Shown: positions 45,504 to 58,055 of the stretch, piece by piece
Layout of the letters: the number at the start of each line of letters is the position of its first letter
How positions within the stretch are numbered: position 1 is the first letter of the stretch
DNA from: Dactylorhiza incarnata
Taxonomy: Eukaryota; Streptophyta; Magnoliopsida; Asparagales; Orchidaceae
DNA: 64,000 nucleotides
Direction: 5' to 3'
Assembly (NCBI GenBank): GCA_033032865.1
Contig: JAWHQI010000004.1
Span: 28,440,001 to 28,504,000 of the forward strand
The notes under the pieces: model-generated
What the model saw: the letters and a program-made list of their open reading frames with translations, nothing else
What the model was told of the DNA's origin: nothing
Databases searched by the model: none
Translations under genes and position numbers: made by a program

Positions 45504-46619
45504 CTACTCAGAATCCTCATATCCAACCCCGCTGCTTTCTAGACAGTCTTCTGAAGGTCCACGTCTTACGACCTTTCCACGTCGAGTCCGCCTAACCGAT
45601 TGGCGTGGCGGTTCTTCATCTGGGATTTCCCATTCGGCCGCTTCTCCAGGAGTAGGCTTTAACTTCAGACCCTTCACCAGAAATTTCATAAACTTCTGCA
45701 TTCTACTACGATCTTTCTTCACTTCTTATTTGTGTTCCTCAAATGAATCACTAAGATCATCTATAGACTCTCGTAGCGATCCTCCCCTAGGAATTGTAGG
45801 CTCTCTAATATCTATTCCAGGATGAGGCTTTTTATGAGATTTCTTAACCTTCATGATACCCGTATAGTATATTTCAGGAACACAATCATCTAAGTATGCA
45901 TCTTGACCTATCTATTCATACTTCTTATATAGAATACGTTGAATTATAGCCCCCATTGGCAAAGTATGAATCTTCACCCATTTTGGATGTTTTAATCTAA
46001 AAGCATACCGAATCTGGGCAAGGATGAGGTCGGCTACATCAAAGGGTTCCTCCTCCATAATAAAATATGTAATCAGCGTCAATTGTGCTGTAATACTCCT
46101 TGTATCTCCACTTTTCAGCATGACTGAGTTTCTCAATATGTCTTGGACTAAATAGGCATCAGGAGTGAATGAAGAAACTTCCGTGATTAGGGTCTTCTTT
46201 TGACTTCCATGTAAACTCATGTTTACAAGAGTCCAATTTCTATCCTTTCTATATCTCTCTACTATATCTGCCATATGATCACTCATAAGAAGACCAAATT
46301 CATCTCTAAGATCAACATGTGTTATTTCCACTTGTTGACCTTGGATTCTCGATCTCACTCCCCCATCCAATTCAGTGTAACTCGGGTCTTCCAAATGATT
46401 ATAAAATTCTCGAATCAAGAAAGATGAGAACATATCTACAGAGATTACTAATATTATACCTGCATTAGCAAGGCGAGTATAGATATGATCGTGCTTAGGA
46501 GAGTCAAATTCTACATATTTTGAAACTCCAATTATTGTTTTCTCAATCCCCAGATATACTTGATAAGAACTATGCGCATCTTCAGACATACTCTTACGTG
46601 CCTTAGAACTGGAAGCCAT
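45504..46619 (-). pseudogene. Antisense accessory ORF of element B
   Basis: On the strand opposite to gag-pol. The ATG at 46619 (MASSSKARKSMSEDAHSS, in a good plant start context) gives 235 codons to a stop near 45912. Beyond it the same protein seems to go on through two stops to 45504, with a basic tail (KKSHKKPHPG, RRTRRGKVVRRG). Motifs: FLIREFYNHL, SRIQGQQVEI, LLMSDHMADIVERYRKDRNW, FTPDAYLVQDI, LITYFIMEEEPFDVADLI, LPMGAIIQRILYKKYE. This resembles the 'putative plant transposon protein' class; function unknown. Homologous-looking to the sense accessory gene of E. No membrane segment. Upstream in-frame codons to 46775 include the palindrome block and are probably leader. Confidence 0.7.
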
Positions 46620-47284
46620 TATGCAAACATAACAAAACAAAAGTAAGTTAAACAAGTTCTGTGCACTGGGACGATGTTGCCCAGGCGACATTGACTGTCG
46701 GAAAATCCCGACAGTACTCCAGTGAACTTTTTTATAAAATTGTTCAACTAGACTTCCAGATCTACTCAAAATCAAGCTATATTTCTGTTAAAAAAATTTT
46801 TAGAACAAAACTACATCTTCTCACATATCCTTTACTATTCATCTTCTTCAACCTTCTTCAAAAGGCAAATCTTCAGTTTCTTTGAAATTAAACCATGTAA
46901 AAAATACAAAACTTAAACCCCAAAAATCACAAAATCCAAACATATTTCACCAAGATCCGACAAGATCCACTTGATTTACACTAGATCTATACCTTTAATA
47001 CACAAAACTTCAAAGATCTACACCATTCATCAAAAGTAAAATGAAAATCACATTTTTCTTCTCTACTTTCAAAAATCACAAATCTCTAAAAAAAAAATTG
47101 GAGTCAAAAACTTAAAAATCAAACAAAAATACCTTAGATCTAGGGTTGTCGCCGAACTCCGACAGTTTCCTCTCGCCTTTCAGTCCAGAAAATGATGTAC
47201 AATAGGGTTTGACTCGGTTTTAAGCCGTATTTATATTTTTAGCTGTCGCCCAGGCGATAGTGACTATCAAAAATTTCCGACAGC
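46620..47284 (-). promoter_or_regulatory. Putative promoter and leader of the antisense ORF in element B
   Basis: On the minus strand: family palindromes (47284-47243, including TATCGCCTGGGCGACA), a TATA box (AATATAAATACGG, 47226-47238) about 10 nt downstream, a partial palindrome at 47148-47165, a possible intron donor (AAG|GTATTT near 47133), and another palindrome block at 46708-46667 about 50-90 nt before the ATG. The palindrome-then-TATA spacing copies that of the LTR (40425-40451). Confidence 0.5.
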
Positions 47285-48577
47285 TCCCGATTTGCCTAAT
47301 CTTCAGTTTTGGTGCCTATGATGCTTTACAATAGTTATATGTCATTATTAATGCTACAACTCATGAATTGATGCCAAACCATGTGCTTTTTATTTTTTAA
47401 AAAAATGGCTTATTACATGATTCTATGATTTCATTTCCACTCTATCATCGTATTGACACTCCTACTAAGTTGTTTAGACTATTGGAAATTGTTTTCGCAT
47501 GCCTCTAAGTATGAGAAATTGTTTATATATAATAATGAACTATCACGTTCACTTCTTTTGATCCATACATATGTCTTTCTATTTAATATATACATGAATC
47601 ATATTTGCTTTAACATAATACAATGGCACTTCATAAATACTATCTTCAACCTTGATTTGTTAGCGCAACCAAATATACACCATCTTTTGCGATTCAAGTG
47701 AATTCGGAGATCCTTGGTCAATTAAAAATAATTATAAATATCTCAAAATTAAGATATCACAAAATATGTGATCAATAAAAGTTTAATTTGAGGACAAGGA
47801 TACTCCACCAAGCACTACTTACCCTCCTGATAAGTCTTAATAAGCATTGTGAGGTTGAGCACCTTGGAAAGAATTGTAAGGTTTCTTGTGCAAATGAAAA
47901 AATGGTATTCTATTCTTATTGTGCTATATCTTCAAGGTCAAAGTTGTCTTTATATGCTTATGTTATGTTTTCTATTCCAATGATCATGTAAATTAAATAA
48001 TTTCATATGTTTGATCAAAGCATCACTTGTACACATCATTATATTATATAAACATTTATCTCATGAGATTTGGACCGAAAAGATTCCAAATTTTTATACA
48101 CAATTGTGTCTTTCTATGATACTTTAAAATGACATTAATCATGTTTCAGTTATTTTGTTTTATTCTACTACTTCATATGGCTATACCATCTATTCATGAG
48201 TTTATTCAATACTATGGCATATTACTATTATTTCAAGACATTCAATCATTTTCAACACAAGTGCTTCCGCTTACTCTTATTTTCTATATCCTATCTCTTC
48301 CCTTAAGAACTACTCATTCATTTCATATTACCTTTTGTTAATACCAAAAGGGGGAGAATTATAAGTATATTCAAGAAATCAAAGAACTATTACACCTAAA
48401 TATTCCACCTAAACAATACATCATTTCAATTTACTATAACATTTAGGGGGAGCATTTATTTAGGGGGAGCATTCATCTAGGGGGAGATTACATTTAAGAG
48501 GAATATATCATGTTATTTTTGTGCACACACCATATGTTAACATCAACAATCTAAATAGACATGATTTCTTTTTATAC
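47285..48577 (+). other. Non-coding post-pol sequence of element B
   Basis: AT-rich, no supported ORF. It contains a block shared with C: GCACTACTT...CTCCTGATAAGTC...GCATTGTGAGGTTGAGCACC (47810-47870 here, 57119-57175 in C). AGGGGGAG-type purine tracts occur repeatedly at 48350-48490 ahead of the final tract. Confidence 0.7.
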
Positions 48578-48654
48578 GGATTTGTTATTATCAAAAGGGG
48601 GAGATTGTTGGAGCATGCGTTTCACACTCTTCCGGTTTGATAATAACAAAATCC
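48578..48654 (+). repeat. Inverted repeat bracketing the polypurine tract/3' LTR junction, element B
   Basis: Left arm 48578-48595 (GGATTTGTTATTATCAAA), right arm 48636-48654, pairing over 18 bp with one bulged A. The 40-nt loop holds AGGGGGAGAT and the LTR start. Confidence 0.85.
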
Positions 48655-49764
48655 TGTTTGTATTTGATTCTACTTTTATTGATGGTGTGCAGGTAACAGG
48701 TATGATATGTTCACAATTCTGCTGGAGCTCAATTTGACTGTATGAAAATTTCGATGTCGGAATTTTCCGACAGCTACTGTCGCCCAGGCGACAGTAGAGA
48801 AGTTACAATAACTTCCCGCACGACAGCACGACGAACAGCAGTTTTGCGCTGTCGAAATTCTGACAGCGATGTCGCCCAGGCGACAGCACGGAAGTTACAA
48901 CAACTGACCACACGACAGCACTACGAGTGGCAGTTTAGCGCTGTCAGAATTCCGACAGTGATGTCGCCCAGGCGATAGTGAAAATCTATATATTGGCTTG
49001 TTTTGTTCATGCATTCCAAGTATTGAGAAATTCAAGTCCCTTCCTGAGTGCATACGAACCAGAGAGCTCCAGAACCTCATCAACTCCCATTTGTACTTAG
49101 AAGGTTTGAGATTGAAGACGAGATCGGATGCGCTTCTACATCAACGATCATCTCGAGGCTTCAACCTTCCTTTCAGAGATCTGAATTTATAGGGAGTTCT
49201 TCATTTCATTTTGTATTTTCATTTATATACATTTCACTTTGTATTGGTAGGGAAATCGTCTCCTTGTGCGTGGCATCTAAGTCCTTACGTGGCTTAGGGG
49301 AAAATCGCTTCCTTGTGTGGAGCATCCAAGTCCTTGCATGGCTTGGTGGGAAATCGTGGCATTGTGTGCTACGTCTAGATCTTGGGAAGATCTAGAGGAT
49401 AGGCATGGGCTTGGTCTAGGGAGAGACAAGTGATAGCCTTCCGATCCTTGGGAGAAGGATTGGTAAACACAAATTGTAAAAGGTTTATTATCATATTTGT
49501 GCCTTGATCTTAAGCATTGTTAAGATCATATTATTTGTATGTGAATTTCATCATTATAAAATTATGACTTTTTCTTTAATTGCAAATATGGTTGCTTAAT
49601 CTTTAACTTAGAAATTTGTGTTTGAATTAATTTAAAAATTACATTGGTTTGAAAAAAAATTTTGAAAAGTAAAATTTGTTTTAAAATTCTTAAGTAAAAA
49701 ATCGTATCTTTTAAAAGGCCCTTATTCACCCCCCCCCCCTCTAAGGGTGCCACACGATCCAACA
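48606..49764 (+). repeat. 3' LTR of element B
   Basis: 1159 bp. Palindromes at 48765-48975, TATA at 48987-48993, C run of only 11 (49729-49739). Confidence 0.92.
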
Positions 49765-49814
49765 CCGTATACCGCTCAATACTTCCATCGGCCTTCTTTT
49801 TCAATTTGAAAACC
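49765..49814 (-). pseudogene. Copia H RT, 5' continuation
   Basis: Minus strand encodes FKLKKKADGSIERY, which joins KARLVARG-type RT codons at 40064 once B is removed. Cut at 49815 by LTR D. Confidence 0.8.
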
Positions 49815-50059
49815 TGTTGGAACAACTCTATTTCTGATTTGGGCTAGGATCACTATTTGCTGACTAGGATCAATTTGACCCCAATATATAGTCAATGGGT
49901 CAAGGTTTAGGCTGATAGAACTCAAGAAATTATTCAGTTTCTGCGTTCGACGAACTCCACACTTCGTTCGATGAACTGCTCTCCATGTTCGACGAACGGC
50001 TTACACTCTGCGATCAATGAACGGCTTGCTCTCAGCGGTCGATGATCTTCAGTCTCAGC
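49815..50059 (+). repeat. LTR D, first part
   Basis: Starts TGTTGGAACAACTC; TTCGACGAAC units begin at about 49945. Interrupted by element C with target duplication TCAGC (50055-50059). Resumes at 59268. Confidence 0.85.
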
Positions 50060-51215
50060 TGTTGGACATGTGTGTCACATCCCTTTGTTTGAGAATAACA
50101 AATCCCAAATTGTATTTGATCTTGCTTGTCGTATGTTTATAGTGTGCAGGAACTATAAGTGCAATACTCCAAAGGTAGAAAGCAGCTTGGAACAAACAAA
50201 CTGAACTGGAGCACTAACGCCAGTGTTAGGGGTTAATGCAGGCGCTGGCGCTACCACCAGCGCTACCACTATCGCCTGGCGCTATCTAAAGTTTGTGCAC
50301 AGCGCCACGCCACCGATGGTTTCTCAACTGCTCCACACGAGCGCTACCGCCTGGCGCTATCTCAAGTTCGTGCATAGCGCCACGTCGCCGACGGTTTTGC
50401 AACCGCTCCACACGAACGCTACCGTAGGCGTTAGGAGCTACCGCAGGCGCTATCTTCAAGTTCTATAAATTGATGGGCTCTCTCTTGTTTCGATGAGAGC
50501 TTCCAGAGAGATTAATTGTGCCAAATTTCCAGAGTTGTTACTCTGCCGAAAGCTCATCTCCCACTCAAAGCCAAAGAAGATTTCTGGGCTGCATCCGAAG
50601 AATGATCGCTTCAACCTCTCTTGTGCTACAGCGATCCTTCATCCTCAACTTCAGAAATCTCATAGAGGGAGTTCTTGTTATTTGCTTTATTTCATTATTG
50701 TAATTTTTGTAGTAGAATTCGCCTTGTGTTGGCGACTAGGTCCTTGCGCGGCTTAGGGGGTAATTCACCGCATGAGTTGGCGACTAGGTCTAGGAGATTA
50801 GATCTAGGGGGTGCTTGAGGCTATATCCGGGGAAGGATTGGCTAGAGCGGCTTGAGGCCATATCCGGGGAAGGATTTGCTAAAGCCAACCGGTTTGTGGG
50901 GATACAAGTCGGTATAGAAAAGGAAAATTTGTTTTACTTTGTACGCCTCCGATTTCTAGCGATATTGAAATCAAATTTATGTAAACACCTTTTTATATAT
51001 TATAATCATGTCTCCATTTGTGTTTACTTGATTTCTTTCATTTGGCATAAACTATAAAATTGCAAATTACAATTGTTTCTTCCTTTAAGCTAAATTGTTA
51101 TCTCGTTCTAATTTACTTTAAACAATTTAGTAAATCATCTAAAATTTTAAAAAGGAAGTTATTCCCTTATTCACACCCCCCCCCCCCCCCTCTAAGGGAG
51201 CCAATCGATCCAACA
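50060..51215 (+). repeat. 5' LTR of element C
   Basis: 1156 bp. Units such as CTACCGCCTGGCGCTA and AGCGCCAC in 50217-50455, TATA box (TATAAAT, 50464-50470), C run of 15 (51176-51190). Confidence 0.92.
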
Positions 51216-51217
51216 AG

Positions 51218-51229
51218 TGGTCTCAGAGC
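51218..51229 (+). other. Primer binding site of element C
   Basis: TGGTCTCAGAGC, one base off the initiator tRNA-Met consensus, 2 nt after the LTR end. Confidence 0.8.
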
Positions 51230-51263
51230 TAGGTTATTCCAAACGGTTTAAAAACCAGGAATA

Positions 51264-53208
51264 ATGGCATCTTATGATCACGCTTTTTCCGAGGGTCAGG
51301 GAATTAGTAGACCTCCACTCTTTACCGGGTCAGATTATAATTACTGGAAAAATAGGATGAGATGTTTTCTTATGACCTTAGATATTGAGGTATAGAATAT
51401 GGTAGAAGAGTAATACTCTCCTCCTACATTTGTATTTGGAGAGATAACTTTAGATAAACCAAAAGATAAATGGGATGATAGGGATAAGCTAAAATGCAAA
51501 AACAATGCCAAGGCTGTGAATGCTCTATTTTGTGCGTTAGATAGAAATGAATTTAATAGAATTTCTGCACGTACTACTGCATATGAAATTTGGAATCATT
51601 TGGAAGTTACTCATGAAGGTACATCGCAGGTTAAGGATTCAAAGCTTTTCCAACTTGAGTCGTAATATGAAAAATTATGGATGGATGAAAGTGAAGATGT
51701 TGATGGCATGTACACGTGCTTCATCAAGATCGTCAATGCCTCCAAAGCTCTTGTAAAGACCTTCTCCAACGACGACTTGGTCTGAAAGATCCTTCGTTCC
51801 CTTCCACCAAAATTCAACCCGAAGGTGATGGCCATTTCAGAATCGCACAATCTAAGGACGCTCCAAGTTGAGAGCCTCATTGGGAATCTCAAAACCCATG
51901 AGGTAGAACTCAAAATCCAACATGATGAATACAACAAGGAGCCAAAGAAGAAGGCCTTGGAATTAAAATAAAATAAGGAGTGCCAAGAGGATGAGGATGG
52001 AGATGAAGAAAGCCTTTTGGTGAAGAACTTCCGAAAGTTCATGCGAAATCCAAAAAGGATAAACACTTTCCGGAAATTTATCCAAAAGGATGCAAGATGG
52101 AAAGGGTCATCCTCAAAGAAGGAAAAGGAGAGCGACGATGAAGAAGAAAGACCTCCACCAGAATGCTTTCATTGTAGGAAGACCGGGAATATTCGGAGCC
52201 AGTGCCCAAAGTTCTTGAAGGAGAAGAAGGAAAAGCGGCATAAAGGGAAGGAGAAGAGGAAGGTGCTAAAAGCTAGAACATGGGATGACTCCTCCTCCTC
52301 CTCCGAAGAATCAAGCGGGTCTTCATCAAGCGAAGATGAGGAAGCTAACATGTGCCTCATGGGACATGGAAACGACGGCGACGACACCAATGTTCTTAGC
52401 GACACTGAGGTAACTCCTCCCACTTATGATGAACTCTTTAATGAATTCCTTGAAACTTGCAAAGCTTTTGATAAAAATATGAAAGATAGTATTTTATTGA
52501 ATCGTGAAAATGAATCTCTTATTAAAGAAAATCAATAGCTTTCCAAAAAGGTAATTGTTTTAGACAAGTGAAAGGTTTCTTGCCAAGAGTGTGATCACTC
52601 CACTAAATTGGCAAAAGATATTGAAGAGTCACTTTCTAAACCCACTCTCATGCCAAAACTCTTACAAAGAGAAGGGGGGATTAGAAAGGAAATTAGAAGC
52701 CTCTCTTTTGCAAATCAAAAATAATAAAAAAGGTTTTGAAAATAGGTGTGTCATGCTTGTCAAAGAAAATTCTTCACTTAAAGCACAAGTTCATGATCTC
52801 ACCATGGCCATTAAAAAATTTGGAATAGGCCAAAAATCACTAGAAATGATTTTAAGGAACCAGTGCCATGTTTCTGGAAAATTTGGGCTCGGATATTGTG
52901 GTGAGGGCTACCGCCCGGCGCTAGCCACTAACACCGGCGCTAGCACCTCATACAAGAAGCCTGAATTTTCTCTCTCAAAATTTTTTTCTTCTGTAAATCC
53001 AATTTCTTCCAGCAAGAAAATATTCCATAAAAGGGTCTCAACCCCCTTTATTTTGTGTGCAAACTGTTATAGGTTAGGTCACACATCTAGTTCTTGCAGG
53101 AAAATAAAACAAAATACTTTAAAGCAAATCTGGGTACCTAAGGCTTCCACTTATTCTATGGGTGGTTCTACTTGGGTATCCGGATCTTTACTCTCATCTT
53201 CTTTCTAG
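51264..53208 (+). pseudogene. Gag of element C (several stops)
   Basis: Starts MASYDHAFSEGQGISRPP and follows B gag throughout: DYNYWKNRM, the NALFCALD and EIWNHLEVTHEGT blocks, LRSLPPKFNPKV. Stops lie near 51394, 51411, 51664, 51784 and 51970, and again in the coil (52538-52600). First knuckle is CFHCRKTGNIRSQC (near 52165) with N where H is expected, so the zinc site is damaged. KFGLGY is followed by palindrome-encoded residues (52905-52948). Second finger CANCYRLGHTSSSC near 53060. Ends in TAG at 53206-53208 with pol directly in frame. Confidence 0.85.
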
Positions 53209-56200
53209 ATGTGCAGGCAGGCTAGGGGCAATGGAGACATGTGGTACTTGGATTCAGGATGCTCCAAGCACATGACAGGCAATAAAGCAAAGTTCCTTAG
53301 CCTAGAAAAGGAGAAGGGAGGGATCGTGACGTTTGGTGATAATGGAAAAGGAAGGATCATGGGAATTGGTACAGTTGGTAACAAATCCTTTACTATATCT
53401 AATGTTCTTTATGTGAAAGGATTAAAACACAACATAATTTATATTAGTCAATTATGTGATAATGGATTAGATGTGTTATTCGAATCTTCCACTAATCTAT
53501 GCAAAATATCTAATCCTACTACAAAAGATATTTTACTAACTGCACCAAGAATACATAATGTTTATATAGTTTCTTTTCATGATCTTTTTAAATCATCTAT
53601 AAAATGCTTTATCACTAAAAATGATGAATTAGAATTTTGGCATAAAAGACTAGGGCATGCTAGCACAAAGCTCATTGTAAAACTTGCCAAAAGTAATTTA
53701 ATTAGAGGATTGCCTATGCTAAATGGAACTTTACCTTCACTTTGTTCGTCACATCAAAAAGGTAAATTTTCTAGATCCTCTTTCAAAAGTAAAAATTTCA
53801 TTTCTACTACAAGACCTTTGCAAATAATTCATAGGGATCGTTTTGGTCCCGTTAGCACTCCAAGTCTTGGTGGTAGAAAAAATTCATATGTTTTAATAGA
53901 TGATTTTTCTAGATATTGTTGGACATTATTTCTCTCTTCCAAATCCGATGCGTTTTGTGAATTTGCAAAATTATGTACTCGCATTCAAAATGAAAGTGAT
54001 TTAAAAATTAAATGCATTCGCTCGGATCATGTAGGAGAATTTGAAAATGAAAAATTTACATCTTTTTGTGATATGTTAGGCATTAAACATGAGTTTTCCG
54101 CACCACGCACACCACAACAAAATGGTGTTGTAGAAAGAAAGAATAGGACACTTCAAGAACTGTCACGCACTATGTTATGTGAATATAAACTACCTAAGTC
54201 CTTTTGGGCCGAAGCCGTAAATACATCATGTTATGTTTTGAATAGAATCATGCTTCGCCCATCTCTTAATCTCACACCATATGAACTCTATTTTCAAAAG
54301 AAGCCTAATGTATCTTACTTCAAAGTTTTTGGTTGTAAATGTTTTATTTTGAATACAAAAGATAGCTTGGGAAAGTTTGATGAAAAATGTGATGAAAGAA
54401 CTTTTCTTGGGTACTCTTCAACTAGTAAAGCTTATAGAATTTTTAATAAAAGAACTAGTAGAGTTGAAGAGTCAATAAATGTAAAATTTGATGAGTTTGT
54501 TCCTTGTGTAGAAAAACTTTCCGCAGGCAACGAGGATGATCTATTACCGCCTTTGGAGCATGGTGACAAAGAACCTTCCCAAGAAGAAGAAGAGGAGGCG
54601 AAGGAAGATGAATATGTACCTCCAAGTGCCTTATAATTCACAAAGGATCATCCACAGGAATTGATAATTGGTGAACCATCCATCGGGGTAAGAACTCGCT
54701 CTTCTTTTCATGAATCTTTTTCAAATATTTGTTTTGTTTCTGAAATAGAAACAAAAACCATTTCTACTGCTTTAAGTGATGAATTTTGGTTTTTGGCTAT
54801 GAATGAAGAGTTAGAACAATTTGGGCGACATAATGTTTGAAATTAGTTGAAAGACCATCTAATCACCTGGTTGTAGGTGTAAAATGGATTTTTATAAATA
54901 AATTAGATGGTGAGTCAAAAATCTCTAGAAATAAAGCACGATTAGTAGCACAAGGATATTCTCAAATCGAGGGGATAGATTTTGATGAATCTTTTGCACC
55001 CGTTGCTAGATTAGAGTCTATTAGATTTTTTCTAGCATTTGCAAGCTTTAAAAGAATAAAACTATTTCAAAATGGATGTGAAAAGTGCTTTTCTAAACGG
55101 GTTTGTAAAAGAAGAAGTTTATGTTGATCAACCCCCCGGTTTTATGAGTGAAAATTTTCCAAGTCATGTTTATAAACTAGAGAAAGCGCCTTATGGTTTA
55201 AAACAAGCGCCCCGTGCATGGTATGAAAGACTTACATCATTTTTATTAAAGCACAGTTATATTATGGGAAGTGCGGATAATACTCTCTTCATTAAGCACA
55301 AAAATGAGGATATGATAATTTTACAAATATATGTAGATGATATTATTTTTGGATCTACTAATGAAGAGATGTGTAAAGAAGTCATTTTAGTGATGAAAAA
55401 TGAATTTGAAATGAGTCTTGTAGGAGAACTTTCTTATTTCCTTGGTTTTCAAATATCACAAAGAATTGATGGTATCTTTGTATGTCAAACTTAATATGTC
55501 CATGATATGCTTAAACGTTTTGGATTTGAAGACCTTAAACATGCTTCTACACCAATGAGTGCATCACTAAAATTAGGAAAGGATGAATCAGGAATTTCTA
55601 TAGATCAAACTTTATATAGAGGTATGATAGGATCTCTACTTTATCTAAGTGCAACTAGACCCGATATTATGTTTGTTGTATGCTTATGTGCTTAATTTCA
55701 AGCCAATCCAAGAGAATCTCATTTAAAAGCGGTAAAACGAATTTGTAGATATTTCATTGGGTCATCTAGATTAGGATTATGGTACCCGCATAATAATTCA
55801 TTTGCACTTCACGGCTACTCCGATTTGGACTATGCCGGTTGTTCACTTGATAGAAAAAGCACTAGTGGTACTTGTCATTTTCTAGGACCCTCTTTAGTTG
55901 CATGGTCTAGTAGGAAACAAAATTCAGTTGCACTCTCCACCACGGAGGACGAATACATTGCATTAGGTAGTTGTTTTGCACAAGCACTATGGATGAGCCA
56001 AACTTTAGAGGACTTTGGTTTTCATCTAAAACTTATTGAATTAAAATGTGACAACAAAAGTGCCATTGATCTCACAAATAATCCGGTACACCATTCTAGA
56101 TCCAAACATATAGATGTACGTCATCATTTCATAAGGGATCACATTAAGAAGGAAAGTGTTAGAATAAGTTTCATTGGCACAGACTCTCAACTTGCTGATA

Positions 56201-56277
56201 TATTCACTAAACCTCTTCCTGATGCAAGGTTTCAAATGTTAAGGTTGGAATTAGGAGTCTTAGACATCTTAGGATGA
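53209..56277 (+). pseudogene. Pol of element C: protease, integrase, RT and RNase H
   Basis: An open frame runs 53209-54636: [13 protein letters not shown] protease, pre-integrase FWHKRLGHAS, integrase with HRDRFGPV (D), CIRSDHVGEF (D) and NGVVERKNRTL (E), and FWAEAVNTSCYVLNR. Then stops at 54636 and 54837, a frameshift near 55070, [23 protein letters not shown] (about 55330), stops at 55494 and 55695, RNase H with STTEDEYIAL, ending LGVLDILG at 56277. At least five disabling changes. It shows what B has lost: about 1.15 kb of integrase between protease and connector. Confidence 0.9.
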
Positions 56278-58055
56278 ATAACATGTAAAATGCTAATGAT
56301 TTATGCAATTTGAGCAATCAAGACATCTCTGAAAATTACTAAATTTCTGCATAAGACTACTCTTAAGACCCCTAATCAATATCAAAAAACAGAATTTTAA
56401 ATTCTTCAATATTTCACTTACTATTTCCCGCGCTAGCGCTAGCGTGAATGTTTGAATTTTGTGATTTTCAAAATTTCTAAAAATCCTTAAAAATATGTTA
56501 GTTTATATGTACTAATTTTGTTTTTGTGTTTCTGACTATTTTATTTTTGTTTTATTTATATTATGAAAAATCAACTACAAAAATTCAAAATTCAAAAATA
56601 CAAAAATATGTTTTTGTGATTTTTCTGTTTTTATTTTCAAAACAACAAAAAAATTGTATGATCTTTATTGCTAATATCAAGCATGAATGAATTCTATTAT
56701 TTAGAATTATTTACAATGTTAAAATTTATTCCTTCAAATTACTATGAACATTGTTTTGTTTATCATGCTTTGATATATCTATTTAAAGTGCATCAATTGT
56801 ATTGAAAAATATGTGTAGAACCAAGCTTAGCATGCTTTTATGTATGAGTAAATGTTTTATGATTGATAATGATACATTTCACTCACTTATTTTGGTAATC
56901 AACATGTGTGTTTAAATCTAAAATGCTTGCTAGTGTGTTGTAATTGTATAATGAATTAAAACTTGCATAAGTTTATTATCTACACTACATTTGAATTGCA
57001 CTTAAAAATTAAGAAAAGTGGTTAATTTTTTTTTATTATGTTGGGTTTGCAAAACAAGTGTATTCGGAGAATGTTGTCTCACAAAAGTGAACAAAAATTA
57101 AACAAATATAACTCCACCAAGCACTACTTGAACCTCCTGATAAGTCTTCATAAGCATTGTGAGGTTGAGCACCTTGGAAAGAATAGTAAAGTGTCTTGTG
57201 CAAACTTTGGTTATTACACCACTTTGTTAAAAAATATGAGCATTAAAAGTGTGTGAAAGTAATATACTTATGTTTTATTGTGCACTTTACTCTACATATG
57301 TCTTGTATTTTGTGATTTAAATCAATTGTTAACATTGCTCAAAATACACTTATGTACACATCATTATCTTTCATAACACTTCTTCTCATGAGTATTGGAT
57401 TCTAATGCTTTATCTATACTACTCTTTATATAAGAAATGCACTAGATAACCTAGCATGATCTCTACAATGTTTTGGTATCTCTTGAACTTAAAAATAAGT
57501 AACATTGTAGTATAATCTCTCTTTGATATATTCATTTCATGCTTGGTATCTTTATGAAAGACTTTGAGATTTCAAAAAGGTTAAAACATCTTTCAATTTT
57601 GAACTAAAACTCATATTTTTACTTATGCTTTTCATGCTTACAAAAAGATGTTTCTTATAATCTTCCGCTTGCTTAAAACTCTTATCTATTTATTTGAAAT
57701 CTCTTCAATATTATGCTTAAACTCTTTATCATTTCATATATTACAAAAGCTCGATCATGATTTATAACTAGCCTAATGAATGCCTCCTTACTACCCTCAC
57801 CCTACCTTCTTTTGATAATACCAAAAGGGGGAGATTGTTTGAAGAAATCTATATAGGAGAAATATAGAAGATTAAGGGGAGAATAATTCATGTAATCTAT
57901 CATTTATGGGGAGTAAAACAATAATTGCATTTATGTAGAGGGAGCATTAAGATAGGGGGAGTATGCACATTTCTCATGCTTATCATATTCTATAGTTGCA
58001 TTATTTATCATGCTCATCATATACTATAAACACTAATGTTGATTTCTTGCTAAGA
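56278..58055 (+). other. Non-coding post-pol region of element C
   Basis: AT-rich. CGCGCTAGCGCTAGCG (56429-56444) is a palindrome-family remnant 154 nt after pol. The shared block CTCCTGATAAGTCTTCATAAGCATTGTGAGG is at 57131-57160. No antisense ORF is found. Several AGGGGGAG tracts at 57820-57960 precede the final one. Confidence 0.7.

Larger units (their letters stand above)
40065..49764 (+). mobile_element. Element B: Sirevirus-like Ty1/copia with antisense accessory ORF, integrase deleted
   Basis: LTRs 40065-41240 and 48606-49764, differing by roughly 3-5% by eye. Flanks CCTTA (40060-40064) and CCGTA (49765-49769) are a target duplication with one change; removing B rejoins H RT in frame. 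The order is gag, TAG, protease, RT, RNase H, about 3.4 kb of post-pol sequence with an antisense ORF, polypurine tract. Integrase is missing. LTR 3' ends carry the TTATTCACCCCC...TCTAAGGG block that I recall as typical of Sireviruses. Confidence 0.9.
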
